The notes beneath the pieces are model-generated. The model was not told the DNA's origin, did not search any database, and saw nothing but the letters and a program-made list of their open reading frames with translations. Both the position numbers and the translations under genes were made by a program. From positions 20,789 through 84,788 of the forward strand of contig JABLUY010000171.1 in assembly GCA_013306675.1 (NCBI GenBank): a DNA stretch of 64,000 nt, written 5' to 3'. The DNA is from Thraustochytrium sp. TN22 (Eukaryota; Sar; Bigyra; Thraustochytrida; Thraustochytriidae). This document shows positions 53,801-63,208 of the stretch, one piece after another; position 1 is the first letter of the stretch, and each line of letters begins with the position of its first letter.

Positions 53801-56800
53801 GCTCGAGTTCAGGCAGACCTCGTGCTTACGCGAGCAGTAGCCGATGGGAAGCGCCTCGTTCAGGTACAGTGCGCCGGAGAGACGGCCAATCACGTAGCCG
53901 CGGTCATCAAAGCCGCCCTTGTAGGTCATGTGCACGACAAGCTGCGTCACACTGAGGTCGTGCGGCACGAAGAAGGCGTGCACGCGACCCTCGCGAAATT
54001 GCAGCGAGGCGTTCTCCACCCGGTACAGCTCCACCCACTCATCGCGCAGCAAGACGGCGGATTTGTCGTCGTCCGCCTCGAGTCGATTTTCCTCCTGCAG
54101 CGTTAGCCGGTAGTGCTCGGCAGAGTCATAAAGGCGGAAGCGTTTGAGGCCAGCGCGGCGCTGCTTGGCGTCGGCACGGTCCAGCCGCACGATTTCCTCC
54201 GGGTCCGTACCGAAGGAGAAGCGCTGGATGAGATGGTACGCGTGCATCTGCGCCACGCTGCGAATGAAGGGCAGCGCGAGGTTGAGCTCCTCTGGCAGCT
54301 CATACAGGAGGTCCACGACCTCCTCCGAGAGCTCTGTCGGCCTGTAGTGCTTGTAGTTTTGCATGTCCTCTTCCGTATACAGGTCCGAGTAGCGGTTGAT
54401 GACCATGTCAAGCGCCAGCCATTCGCGCTCCTCCTTGGTGCGAGCCGTGGGTGGCTTGCGTCGCACCTCGCCCGCGAGGTCCTCAAGTATGACACGGCGA
54501 GTGGCAGTGCCGACCCCAGCGTCCTCGCCGTTGCCACCGCCGCCACCGGCTTTGCCGTGTCCCTTTTGCCGTGGCTCCTTCCCGCCACCCATGCTTGCGG
54601 CGTCGGCAGCGCCCTGGTTCTGCTTCTTGCGGTAGTCCGCGTGCGCCTTGCGCCGAATCTCGCCCGAGCGAAAGAGCTCCAGCGCACTGCTGATGAGCTT
54701 GCGTTGCGCGAGCAAATTGGCCCGCTCGCGCTGCATGGCGGCGAAGCGGCTGTCGATGCGCGTGAGGGTGGCCTCCTGGGCCTGAATCTCCTCAACCATG
54801 TACTCAATGCGCTTCGCCATGGTGATCTCCTCCGAGGTCAGGTAGTTGATCAGCTCCGAGGTGCGCACACGCTGCATAACACCAGCCTGCCAGATGCAGC
54901 TGTCCATGTACTTGGTGTGGGAGGCCTTGCAACGCTCCAGCTCGGCCTGGATGTCGTGCAAGCGCTTGTCAGCAATCTCCTGGAGGCCCGTGACATCGTG
55001 CAGCTGGCGCGCGGCTTTCTTGCGCCGCTTCGTGAGGCGGTCGTGCTCCATGCCTGACTCCTGCAGGAGGCCGGCAAGGCGTTCGAGCATGTCGTCCATC
55101 TCGCCGCCGCGGCGCTCCAGGATGATGGTGTCCGTTTGGATGCTGCTATTGATTTTGCCAATGTCGCGCTGCAGGTCCTGCAACTTCAAGCTGAGCGTGT
55201 TGGCCAGCGACACGGTCTCCTCGCGGCTTGCCTGGACGTCAATCAGCTCCTCCTTGGCGTTATCCGCTTGGCGCAAGCGCTTACGGCTCGCCTGGCCGCG
55301 CGCCTTGACGTGTGCCACCGCGTTAAGCATGCCGATGGCGCGGTCCAGCTCCGCGACGCGCTTGAGCGCCGCGTCGCGCTGCGTCTGTGTCTCGCGAACG
55401 GCCTCCAGCGTGCTCTGCGACCGCTCAATGTTGATGGCCTGCCGCTGCGCGATCTTCAGATAGTCGAGGCGAATTTTGGACGCGCCAGACACGGAGCTCC
55501 CCAGCACCGCGGCAGTCGCCATGTCGTCCTCCGGCGCGCCAGCTGCGAGCTGCACGGCCGTGCCGTCGCCGCCCGCGTCCACGGCCTCCGCATACTGCTC
55601 CTCGAGCGCTTGCTCGGTCAGGTATTGGTTCTGCTCCTCGCGCAACTTCTGCTTGCGCTGGTACTCCTTCTGGCGCGCGCGGTCCAATGCGCGCGCGTCA
55701 TGGAGCGCCTGCAGCCGCTCCTTGACGAGCGCCTGCTGCGCCTTCCACCGCTCCTCCTCCTTGAGCATGCGGCGGAGCTCGCGCGAAAAGGCGTCCGCAT
55801 CCATCATCATGGACCGCTCCTCCGCCTCGGACGGCTTCGACTTCCAGAAGAGCTCCATGCGCAGCCTCTTTTGCTCCTGAAGCTGCTCCGCCAGCCTCGC
55901 GGCGCGGTCTCGCTCGATGACGGACCGACTTCGCGCCGTGCGTTTGCCGGCCCCTTTGGTCTCTCCTCCGCCGTCCTGACTGTCCGCATCCTCCTCGTCG
56001 CTGCTCATGGCGACGCTCTTCACGGTCCGGGTTGTCGCCGACTTGAGCAGCGCGCGCGTTGTGGCGCCTGCCGGCAGCTGGCCCGGCTTGTCGCCAGCGG
56101 CCTCCTCGGCGGCCTCGTTCTCGTTCTCGTCCTGCTCAGGCCCCTCAATCTTCTCGCGCTCCGCCGCCGCCGCCGCCGCCGCCGCGGCTGTGGCCACCTC
56201 CTCCGCTTGCATCTTCTCGCTCACGAGCTGGATGTCATTAATGGTCCGCAGGGCGGCGTAGGTCTGCGAGACCAAGTCCAGCATGAAGTCGCCGCGGGAG
56301 GCCCACACGTTGTGTGCGGCCTTGAGCCAGACGATGTGGTTGCGCGTTTGATCCTGGTGGCGCACGCAGTCGCGGAGCGTGGTTGATACGGTGCGCGGCG
56401 CGCCGCGGGCATTTACTATGGCCTCCACGTGCATGGAGAGCACGAGCCTGCTCTCGGTGCCCTGGACGACGATCATGGGAACGCGAATTAAGTGCAGCGC
56501 GCTGCGCAGGTCGAGAAACTCATTGCGCATCGTGGAAATTACGCTCGCTGCTTCCGGGTGCACCATCTCGGCGCGCGCGCCGGCCGCGCGCAAGAGCGGT
56601 CTGTCCACGTACGCGAAGCCATTCACGGAGATGATGGCTTGCAGCTGTGCGCACTTGCGGTACGCGGCCATGTGCATCGCAACGTTGGCGCCAACGCCAA
56701 CGCCTAGAAGCATCCATGGCCGCTTGCGCGCCTGGCCGATGCCAAGGTGGTCTACGACGAGGCGATGAAGCCAGTTTGACAGGAGAACGTTGCTTGGTGG

Positions 56801-57946
56801 CGTGGCCGCTGTGCGCGTGTCCTTGAACAGGGAGACAAGAACGACGCGGAGTGCGTCTTTGGCGCACGCACTGGCAAACGAGCGCAGCTCATGCATGTCT
56901 TCAAGACAGTCAGCGACAATGACGAGGTCTGCGAGCGCACGGCCCTTGCCGCAGAAGGTCTCCGCGTAGTCCTCGAAGTTCAGGTCCAGGCCGCCGCCGG
57001 CCGCCATGCTCGAGCTTCCAGATCGCCGACCGTGCGTGGGCGTGCCCTGAGCGCTTGGCACGCGCAAGCCGTCCTCGCCCTCGGCGAGGGCGATTTGCAC
57101 ATTGCGCAAGACCTTGGCAAAACTGACACGCTCCACGTAGCAGAGGTGGGGCAGGCGAAGGCTGGCCTGGCCTGCGCCGCGCAGACTGCGGCGCTTAGAG
57201 AGCGGGCCGCGGCGCGAAGGCGAGGGAAGGGGCGAGGGAAGGGGCGAGGCGGTGCTCTCCACTCCACCGCCGGGCCGTCCCTGTTGGCTGTGCAGTGCAA
57301 AGCGCACCGTGAGGCCCGTGATGGTGTGCTGTGGAGACCAGGTGTTGAGGAAGCCCACCAGGGCATCCAAGGCGCCGACAGCAACCGCGTCGCTGCAGAG
57401 GGAGAACATGGGGAAGTCAATGGGTTGTAAGCGGTCCCTTGACCGGTAGCCTTGAACGCAGACGATCTGGCTCTGCCACTCGAGGCTGCTAAACACTTCG
57501 AAGAGCCTGCTGACCGGAAGCTCCTCGCACTGGCCTGTGGTGTACCAGATGAGGCAGCGCTTGTAGGCGGTGCTCATGGCAAGCACCGCATTGAGCAGCT
57601 CGCGTGGGTCGTCGGCCGCCAGGGTGTCGAAGACGGCCTCGCCCGAGTCCGCGTCCACGCGCATGCGTTTGCGCGGCGCGCCAGCCTCATACAGCAGCGT
57701 GTCCGGAACCGCGCAGGGGCAGCCTTCGAGCTTGGCCTCGCGTTGCGCGCCATCGTCGTCCTCGCGCGCCACGCGGTTCGCAGTATGCGCCGCCGCTTGC
57801 TCCGCTGGTGCCGCTGGTGCCGCTTGTGCCGCTTGCGCCGCTTGCGCCTCGCGCAGCTTGCGCGTGCGATCCCACTTGGACCCTGCGGCGAAGAGCGTTC
57901 GCAGCACCCACACGCTCGCCTCGTTGTCCTCCAGCGTGCGCTCCAT
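50813..57946 (-). CDS. Giant pseudo-alpha/beta-hydrolase, coiled-coil, IQ-motif protein
   Basis: The 2,377-aa product begins with an alpha/beta-hydrolase-like region (about 90-610) that has a nucleophile-elbow-like LLGVGVGANVAMHMA near 415 but no Ser in it. A late AAHNVW may be the former catalytic His. A long coiled coil (about 690-1210) follows, then a conserved globular part (about 1270-1530: EEREWLALDMVINRYSDLY, KHYRPTELSEEVVDLLYELP, SVTQLVVHMTYKGGFDDRG). More coiled coils and an acidic Asp/Glu-Gly patch lead to two IQ motifs near the end (AMRIQAVVRGHLGRR, ALQRVYRGYLGRK) that should bind calmodulin or centrin. Size, coiled coil and IQ motifs resemble flagellar or basal-body proteins; that role is inference. 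ATG 57946 is used because the longer frame to 58048 opens on TTG. Confidence 0.8.
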   Translation of the reverse strand: MERTLEDNEASVWVLRTLFAAGSKWDRTRKLREAQAAQAAQAAPAAPAEQAAAHTANRVAREDDDGAQREAKLEGCPCAVPDTLLYEAGAPRKRMRVDADSGEAVFDTLAADDPRELLNAVLAMSTAYKRCLIWYTTGQCEELPVSRLFEVFSSLEWQSQIVCVQGYRSRDRLQPIDFPMFSLCSDAVAVGALDALVGFLNTWSPQHTITGLTVRFALHSQQGRPGGGVESTASPLPSPLPSPSRRGPLSKRRSLRGAGQASLRLPHLCYVERVSFAKVLRNVQIALAEGEDGLRVPSAQGTPTHGRRSGSSSMAAGGGLDLNFEDYAETFCGKGRALADLVIVADCLEDMHELRSFASACAKDALRVVLVSLFKDTRTAATPPSNVLLSNWLHRLVVDHLGIGQARKRPWMLLGVGVGANVAMHMAAYRKCAQLQAIISVNGFAYVDRPLLRAAGARAEMVHPEAASVISTMRNEFLDLRSALHLIRVPMIVVQGTESRLVLSMHVEAIVNARGAPRTVSTTLRDCVRHQDQTRNHIVWLKAAHNVWASRGDFMLDLVSQTYAALRTINDIQLVSEKMQAEEVATAAAAAAAAAEREKIEGPEQDENENEAAEEAAGDKPGQLPAGATTRALLKSATTRTVKSVAMSSDEEDADSQDGGGETKGAGKRTARSRSVIERDRAARLAEQLQEQKRLRMELFWKSKPSEAEERSMMMDADAFSRELRRMLKEEERWKAQQALVKERLQALHDARALDRARQKEYQRKQKLREEQNQYLTEQALEEQYAEAVDAGGDGTAVQLAAGAPEDDMATAAVLGSSVSGASKIRLDYLKIAQRQAINIERSQSTLEAVRETQTQRDAALKRVAELDRAIGMLNAVAHVKARGQASRKRLRQADNAKEELIDVQASREETVSLANTLSLKLQDLQRDIGKINSSIQTDTIILERRGGEMDDMLERLAGLLQESGMEHDRLTKRRKKAARQLHDVTGLQEIADKRLHDIQAELERCKASHTKYMDSCIWQAGVMQRVRTSELINYLTSEEITMAKRIEYMVEEIQAQEATLTRIDSRFAAMQRERANLLAQRKLISSALELFRSGEIRRKAHADYRKKQNQGAADAASMGGGKEPRQKGHGKAGGGGGNGEDAGVGTATRRVILEDLAGEVRRKPPTARTKEEREWLALDMVINRYSDLYTEEDMQNYKHYRPTELSEEVVDLLYELPEELNLALPFIRSVAQMHAYHLIQRFSFGTDPEEIVRLDRADAKQRRAGLKRFRLYDSAEHYRLTLQEENRLEADDDKSAVLLRDEWVELYRVENASLQFREGRVHAFFVPHDLSVTQLVVHMTYKGGFDDRGYVIGRLSGALYLNEALPIGYCSRKHEVCLNSSDNLGRFTLMHDPDEAGIPLQHGRYQVVVGAGSLTEYSITVMAETCRPIGNVENDVKSEALELHDRLLAIDEDTEHLTVSLYLSERKLSLISGLVTDAENRCEALELEIAKVARVLQRRREREELGAGFASGTSHGDDEDDEDDPDGELAKKYTASYLSKLEREFDKWVRLAASRRAELRDCRRGTADMAGLKRELREEKVAKTDRLAALKRMGMVTEEDIEARIASREATAAAAADQDRERAAQAVQDILAEQSHADACWADACDVLHPERAVTSGEAAGPPDRPADTCSREDLLALMFAPTDQLEGPKAIIMHHLLRERAHPLERRCLEEPMLREPRMLREKKLNFVVDAAEVVTDIDRRCRLVLVELERANACTDAHMDSAILHATKQRFPIKILRRELNRELDRLLLLQVKEQETFILRELRDKERDSQILKQETAGDDPLADLLSSSSDEDNEDDEDDEDDEDDGGAGGGAGEEAAEAGGRPAVGKRGRKQKQGEGQDEGGPDGTAARINAAKERAQRERAFCRACRTSPCSYRPPLDLVSLQERKLEVRQEFEAVRRIDESVKWVESTVARSVKQGGKPRMLREELLRELDAELTSLERKERLLVVDDELHMAHACKTPFVETQALHGYKQVQWTQNVIAALEAERARLLSGEVVEELLDGVLDYMLEGWIFGERESTAAPGDAQGDKSNDADDALAAGVAAPGGNGDLSGDLDVAGLRVAPADRWAVISRSIARRRRRQKAVDLKADVKHQLDETENVLRFGIFTMTLMYFRAMTLLRKSRFEGRHGPGGRRGGTHGISSTAVDAERQHMLSVAAHVAGRKRAMDQAMEKAAAGAEKRYSRVQKRADEAKEKLRKRTQQARREATAAMRIQAVVRGHLGRRAAVAWAARRLEMLAEENLRRAAATALQRVYRGYLGRKVAEDRRIELAEFVAAIRAAEAKEEEEEFFRQNPLQRLVVTARRFLRATKSPKVADNDLDDDFFDPEPPANF

Positions 57947-59556
57947 CGCGCCTGCGCCACGCGGCGAGGGGCCAGCTCTCGGCCGCGCCCAGCGGCGGCG
58001 ACGGCGAGTCGGCGACTGGGACGCGCGTCCCAGCGCATTCCGGCCCAACAGATCTATGGCACCGCTCCAAAATGGCCCATTTTGGTGGAGAAAGAAATCA
58101 TCATTGCCCCGTGGTCCGGGGAGGCGCTCGAGGGAGAACTTGGACTGAAAGCACGAGGGCGCGGAGGCGCTAGCCTACCCACAGGATGTATGCAAGAGGG
58201 TCTCATCATTCGGCAAACAAGCTCTGACTGGCGGTGGCATGGCGTCAACAGTACGACTGGGCAATGGTGCGACACGCTGTGCGAGAGACTCAAGCAAAGT
58301 GCGAGGCGGCAAGAAGACGACCCTACGAAGGTGCAGTGCGGCATCGCAAAGGTGCGAGGCGGCAAGAAGACGACGCAGTGCGGCATCGCACGGCGCGGCT
58401 CTGCACGCACGGCGCGAGACCCGCTCTTGGAAGTCGCGTGTGACTTTTTCGACTTTTTTCTCTTTTCAACGAGTCTCCGCGGCCAAAGATGATCTGCCAG
58501 ATTTTGCCAGGCAACGACAGCTCTGTGAGCAACGATGAGCAGCAGCCTGGTGCCTGACTCGAGGCTGCAGTCCACAGGATGAAGGAGCTGAATTCTTCCT
58601 ATAAAGTCAAATCAAAACCTCTTGGTCAGCAACGCACAGCAATGCGCGGGGGGGAGGGGGGGGGGTTGCGTTTCTTTCCTTCGCTCGCTTGCTCGCTCAC
58701 GCGCGCGCGCCGGTGCCGGCGCCTTGCTGGAGTCTCATCAGAGGCCGCGCTGCGCGCATGAGGGAGACGATGGCGGTTCAAGTTGGCCTTCACAGTTGGA
58801 ACCCTGGCGCTGTGGGAAAAAAAATTGGCCACGAACTTTGCAGAGTCGTTGATGATGGCGCGGAACCGGAGGCAGCCGCCTCACTCAGAGAGTCCGTGGC
58901 GGCGGCGACTCGTGCATGCATGAGCTCGCGCGCCGAGACAGCGAGCCAGAGTACCCGTCGCTATTGATGTCGTTCGTTCTCAGGCTGACCGCCCGCGAAA
59001 TGGGGCGCGGTTCGCACACGCGACTCCAGGACGAAAAATTGACTCTCGAGGTGATGAGGGGAGACAGGACAGGAAAATGCAGGCTAGCTAGCTTCTCACA
59101 GCAGCTTGTTGTAAGCTGGCACACGAGTGGCCGGGCCTCAGGCCGGCGCGGAGGTGCTTCGCTTGGCCTTGCGCCGGCCAGGCAGGCGGTGACAGCATTG
59201 CCGTGGCGTGGCGTGGCGTGGCGCTGCGCTCCGCTGCGCTGCGCTGCTGCGCTGCTGCACGCACTGCGAGCGACGCGCTTGCTGCGCGGCGGCTGCGTTC
59301 GGGGAGCAGGCGAGCGAGCGAGAGAGAGACGCGTGTGGAGCCACGTACGGAGCGCGCGCGGCCGACTTACGTTGTGGACTCGTTCGTGAGGAGCTGAAGC
59401 GTGAGGGTGCGCTAGTTCTTTACGCAAAAGCACCGCTGGCGCCACCACCACCGCCGGCGCCACCACCACCAACCGCAGCAACAGCAGCAGCAAGAACAAC
59501 GCCGTCACCGCATTGGAAACCCCCAGGTGCCGTGAGGCCTGGAGAAGGCGCTCGCC
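57947..59556. other. Divergent region between the giant IQ gene and the PP2C gene
   Basis: About 1.6 kb without a supported gene. Includes a short duplicated segment (58301-58390), a G-rich run near 58650-58665 and simple GCT/GAGC repeats (59200-59330). A CCACCACCACC/CAGCAG-rich leader precedes the PP2C ATG. Confidence 0.6.
58301..58390. repeat. 53-bp short tandem duplication
   Basis: GCGAGGCGGCAAGAAGACGA occurs at 58301 and 58354, with GCAGTGCGGCATCGCA also doubled (about 58333 and 58375). Confidence 0.75.
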
Positions 59557-62500
59557 ATGGGGTGTAGCGCCTCCGTACATGCCTCGGATGAGGCTGCAAG
59601 CAAGCACTCGAGCACGTCAAAGCGAGCGCTGGCTCAGATTCGCAAGATCGACAAAACCGCGCCACGCAAGAAGCTGGAGGAGAAGGGATGCTTTGAGATC
59701 CGCGTGAACGGGAACCTGGTGAAGCTGCCGTTCGCGTATGTGTCGCAGACCGGCTACTACCCTGACGAGCTTGACAAGGCGAACCAGGACTCGTTGGCGG
59801 CGCACGAGGACCTGGGCAATGCGGACAAGGAGCTGGCGTTCTTTGGCGTATTTGACGGACATGGCAAGTCCGGCGACATGTGCTCGCAGTTCGCGAGCAT
59901 GGAGCTTTGGGAGAACCTGGAGCGAGACCCGGCGTTCGCCAAGGGAGAATACTACGAGGCGCTGGTGAACGCACATGTGAAAACGAACGATGACATGCAC
60001 GACCAGGAGAAGCAGCAGCTCTTCTCGGACATGATGAGCGGGACGACGGCGATTTCGGCCATGTTCCATGGGGACAGGGTGTTCATCTCGAACGTGGGCG
60101 ACTCGCGCGCCATCGCCATCGTGGAGCACGACGAGAAGCTGGTATCGGTCCCGCTGTCGATCGACCAGACGCCCTTTCGCAAGGACGAGCGCGAGCGTGT
60201 CAAGGGCTGCGGTGCGCGTGTGCTGACCATGGCGCAGCTGGAGGGCTTCCAGGACCCGGACGTGGACGAGTACGGCGACGAGGACGACAACGATGGCGAT
60301 CCGCCGCGGCTCTGGAGCCCGATGGGTAACTACCCGGGCACGGCGTTCACGCGCTCGCTGGGCGACCGGGTCGCGGAGAGCATCGGCGTGCATGCAGTGC
60401 CCGAGATCCTTGAGCGACGCATGACGACGGCGGATCAGTACCTGGTGCTGGCTTCGGACGGCGTCTTCGAGTTCATTACGTCGCAAGGCGTGGTGGATAT
60501 TTTCAGCCGCTTCGAGCATGATCTGTTGAACGCATCGCGCGCCGTGGTGTCCGAGGCGTATCGGCAGTGGCTGCAGTTCGAGACGCGCACGGACGACATC
60601 ACGTGCGTGATCATCGACGTGCGCAACCTCGGCAAGAGCAAGGTGAAGATGGACGAGCTGCTGAAGCGCAAGGGCAGCTTCGGCGTGGAGTTTTTGGCGC
60701 AGGAGCTGCGTAAGCAGTTCAGCCAGCACTCGCCCAAGCACGGCATGCCAGTCCCCGAGGATGCGCAGGCGCCACGGCGGCCGACGGAGGTGACGGACCC
60801 GCGCAAGCTTGTGCACTTGGCGTCCTTCCGGCTGGACCAGGCTCGGCTCACGCGTATCGAGGGCGGCGGCGGCGGCGATGGCGGCTCCGCGGGCGGGGCT
60901 GCATCGGCGGTGGGCGCATCTGCATCTGCTTCCGCCACTGCGGCCGCCGAGGGCAAGCACAGCGAGAATGCCTTCATGTCGATGGAGCTGCGGCCGGTGC
61001 GGCGCAAGGTGGCCAACACGGTGGGCGTGGTCCACTTCGACCCTGCGGAATTGGACGGCTACGAGCTGCCTCAGCACGAGAAGACGGAGGAGGAGGCCGA
61101 GGATCTGGAGGAGGCGCTGCGGTCCAACTACATGTTCGCGCATCTGAGCGACGAGCAGCGCAACAAGGCGGTGCGTGCGATGGAGAAGATGCAGGTGAGC
61201 GAGGGCGAGGTTGTGATCCGGCAGTTTGACAAGGGCGACCAGTTCTACGTGGCAGCGAGCGGCAGGTACGCCGTGGAGGTGGCGGTGAACAAGATGACGC
61301 AGGACCCGTCCGGGAAGATGGTGCCGATCGAGGGCGAGTATGAGGAGCCGCGCGAGATCATGGAGTACAACTGCGTGGAGGGCGGGCTGTTCCCGAGCTT
61401 TGGCGAGCTGGCGCTCATGTACAACAAGCCGCGCGCGGCGACCATCACGGCGCGCACGCCAGGCGTGCTCTGGCGCCTGGAGCGCAAGGCGTTTCAGAGC
61501 GTGCTGATGCGTGACTCGGCGCATCGACTCGTCAAGGTGCTGCGCAAGGTTCAGGCATTCAAGTCGCTCACGTACAACGAGGTGGCCCGGCTGGTGGACC
61601 TGCTGACCGAGGTGCGCTTCCGCGACGGCGAGTACATCGTACGGCAGGGCGACATGGGCGACTCGTTCTACGTGATCAAGCAGGGCCAGGCCAAGGTGAC
61701 CATCAACGAGGAGGGTCCCGACGGCAGTGCGCAGGAGAAGGAGGTGATGCGGCTCGCGGAGAACGAGTACTTTGGCGAGCGCGCGCTGCTCAACAGCGCA
61801 CCGCGCGCCGCCAACGTGGTGGCCACGCAGGACGTGGTCTGTCTGATGATCCGCAAGGAGCTCTTCGACGAGGTGCTGGGCCGCCTGCAGAACGTGCTGG
61901 CGGTGGACGCGCGCGAGCGCGAGGCCGCGGCGGCGCGCTACCACAATGTGTCCGCGCTGCGCGACCTCAAGGTCTTCCCCGGCAGTGTGCCGTACCACCT
62001 CGGCTCGTTCTTCCGCGCGGCGGTCCGCGCGACGCTCGACGCGCAGCGCGACGACGCCATCAAGTTCGTCACGCTGCGCCGCATCGCCATGCCGGACAAC
62101 GAAAGCGAGGCACAGGACGCTGCGGCGCTGCTGGCCAATGAGCGCGACATTTTCGGGAAGCTGGCGCGCCCCACGCTACTCTCCGAGTTCGACAACCCGG
62201 ACCGGCCCAACATCTCCTACCAGGTCTTCCAGCAGGAGCTTGTCGGCGACCTGACCGGCCTCATCGCCGAGCGCCCGCTCGACGTCAACTCCAAGATGCT
62301 GCGCTTCTGCATCAAGAGTATTGCGGCTGGCCTCCTGCAGCTGCAGCAGCACCGCGGCATTCTGAGCCGCGGCGTCTCGCCGGAGGGCATCATGCTCGAC
62401 GCTCACGGGCAGATCTGTCTGGTCGACTTCCGCTACGCCAAGCTCACCGCCGCCACGCGTACCTTCACGGTCTGCGGCATCCCGGAGTACATGGCCCCCG

Positions 62501-62910
62501 AGATCATCCTCGGCTCCGGCCACGGCTTCGCGGCTGACTGGTGGTCGCTCGGCATTCTCCTCATTGAGCTCGTCACGGGCCGGACCCCGTTCTCCGACAT
62601 GCGCGAGCCGGAAGTGTACGCCTCCATCGCCTCGCCCACCTTTGTCAACGAGCACGTCCAGGGCCTCGCGCCTGTCCTGTCCGGCTCGCAGTGCGGCAAG
62701 CTGCTCCTTGGTTTCCTGGCCAACGACCCGGACGCCCGCCTCGTCGTCACCAACGAGGACGAGCTCGAGCAGCTGCCCCACCTGACACGCACCAAGCTGC
62801 GCGACTCCCCCTTTCAGAAGCTCGCCAACCGCCTCGCCGCCGACCTCATGCGCGCCGGCGATTCCGCCTCCTCCCTCACGGTCAGATCCGTCGGCTCCGC
62901 CTCATCATAG
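59557..62910 (+). CDS. Myristoylated PP2C phosphatase fused to two cyclic-nucleotide-binding domains and a pseudokinase
   Basis: The 1,117-aa product starts MGCSAS, a strong N-myristoylation plus palmitoylation signal, so it should be membrane-bound. PP2C motifs are intact (about 55-355): FGVFDGHG near 100, SGTTA near 160, SLGD near 267, ASDGVFEFI and DDITCVI near 346. Two cNBDs follow (about 525-650 with FGELALMYNKPRAAT, and 668-778 with FGERALLNSAPRAAN). An AGC-type kinase fold (about 800-1080) follows with a conserved GIPEYMAPE and DWWSLG. However, the HRD triad reads Ser937-Arg938-Gly939, the catalytic-loop Lys and Asn are Ser941 and Gly944, DFG is DFR (957-959), and the beta-3 Lys is Arg841, so the kinase is probably dead. 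The same domain order occurs in plant PP2C-cNBD-kinase (PKG-type) proteins. It likely couples cyclic nucleotides to dephosphorylation. Confidence 0.9.
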   Translation: MGCSASVHASDEAASKHSSTSKRALAQIRKIDKTAPRKKLEEKGCFEIRVNGNLVKLPFAYVSQTGYYPDELDKANQDSLAAHEDLGNADKELAFFGVFDGHGKSGDMCSQFASMELWENLERDPAFAKGEYYEALVNAHVKTNDDMHDQEKQQLFSDMMSGTTAISAMFHGDRVFISNVGDSRAIAIVEHDEKLVSVPLSIDQTPFRKDERERVKGCGARVLTMAQLEGFQDPDVDEYGDEDDNDGDPPRLWSPMGNYPGTAFTRSLGDRVAESIGVHAVPEILERRMTTADQYLVLASDGVFEFITSQGVVDIFSRFEHDLLNASRAVVSEAYRQWLQFETRTDDITCVIIDVRNLGKSKVKMDELLKRKGSFGVEFLAQELRKQFSQHSPKHGMPVPEDAQAPRRPTEVTDPRKLVHLASFRLDQARLTRIEGGGGGDGGSAGGAASAVGASASASATAAAEGKHSENAFMSMELRPVRRKVANTVGVVHFDPAELDGYELPQHEKTEEEAEDLEEALRSNYMFAHLSDEQRNKAVRAMEKMQVSEGEVVIRQFDKGDQFYVAASGRYAVEVAVNKMTQDPSGKMVPIEGEYEEPREIMEYNCVEGGLFPSFGELALMYNKPRAATITARTPGVLWRLERKAFQSVLMRDSAHRLVKVLRKVQAFKSLTYNEVARLVDLLTEVRFRDGEYIVRQGDMGDSFYVIKQGQAKVTINEEGPDGSAQEKEVMRLAENEYFGERALLNSAPRAANVVATQDVVCLMIRKELFDEVLGRLQNVLAVDAREREAAAARYHNVSALRDLKVFPGSVPYHLGSFFRAAVRATLDAQRDDAIKFVTLRRIAMPDNESEAQDAAALLANERDIFGKLARPTLLSEFDNPDRPNISYQVFQQELVGDLTGLIAERPLDVNSKMLRFCIKSIAAGLLQLQQHRGILSRGVSPEGIMLDAHGQICLVDFRYAKLTAATRTFTVCGIPEYMAPEIILGSGHGFAADWWSLGILLIELVTGRTPFSDMREPEVYASIASPTFVNEHVQGLAPVLSGSQCGKLLLGFLANDPDARLVVTNEDELEQLPHLTRTKLRDSPFQKLANRLAADLMRAGDSASSLTVRSVGSASS

Positions 62911-62940
62911 CTTTTTCACCCATCCAAGAAGTATTTTGTT

Positions 62941-63208
62941 CAAGCGAACTAGTTACCCGCCGTTGACTCGAGTTGAACTTTCAATCGAAAGCAAACGACG
63001 GCAAAATCAACGACAACCCAAACAACTGTCCACGACTCCACGCCAAAGCCGTCCGGCTCGTCTCCAAGTGCTCGCAAGCGAACTAGTTACCCGCCGTTGA
63101 CTCGAGTTGAACTTTCAATCGAAAGCAAACGACGGCAAAATCAATGACAACCCAAACAACTGTCCACGACTCCACGCCAAAGCCGTCCGACTCGTCTCCA
63201 AGTGCTCG
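62941..63208. repeat. 134-bp tandem duplication
   Basis: The block CAAGCGAACTAGTTACCCGC... at 62941 is repeated at 63075 with two substitutions (C to T in AATCAACGAC, G to A in GTCCGGCTCG). It lies 30 bp after the PP2C stop, so its first copy may be part of the 3' UTR. Confidence 0.9.

Noticed and set aside
59617-61998. 793-codon antisense ORF across the PP2C gene
   Set aside because: Mirror of strong codon bias on the coding strand; Leu/His/Arg-rich with no domain.
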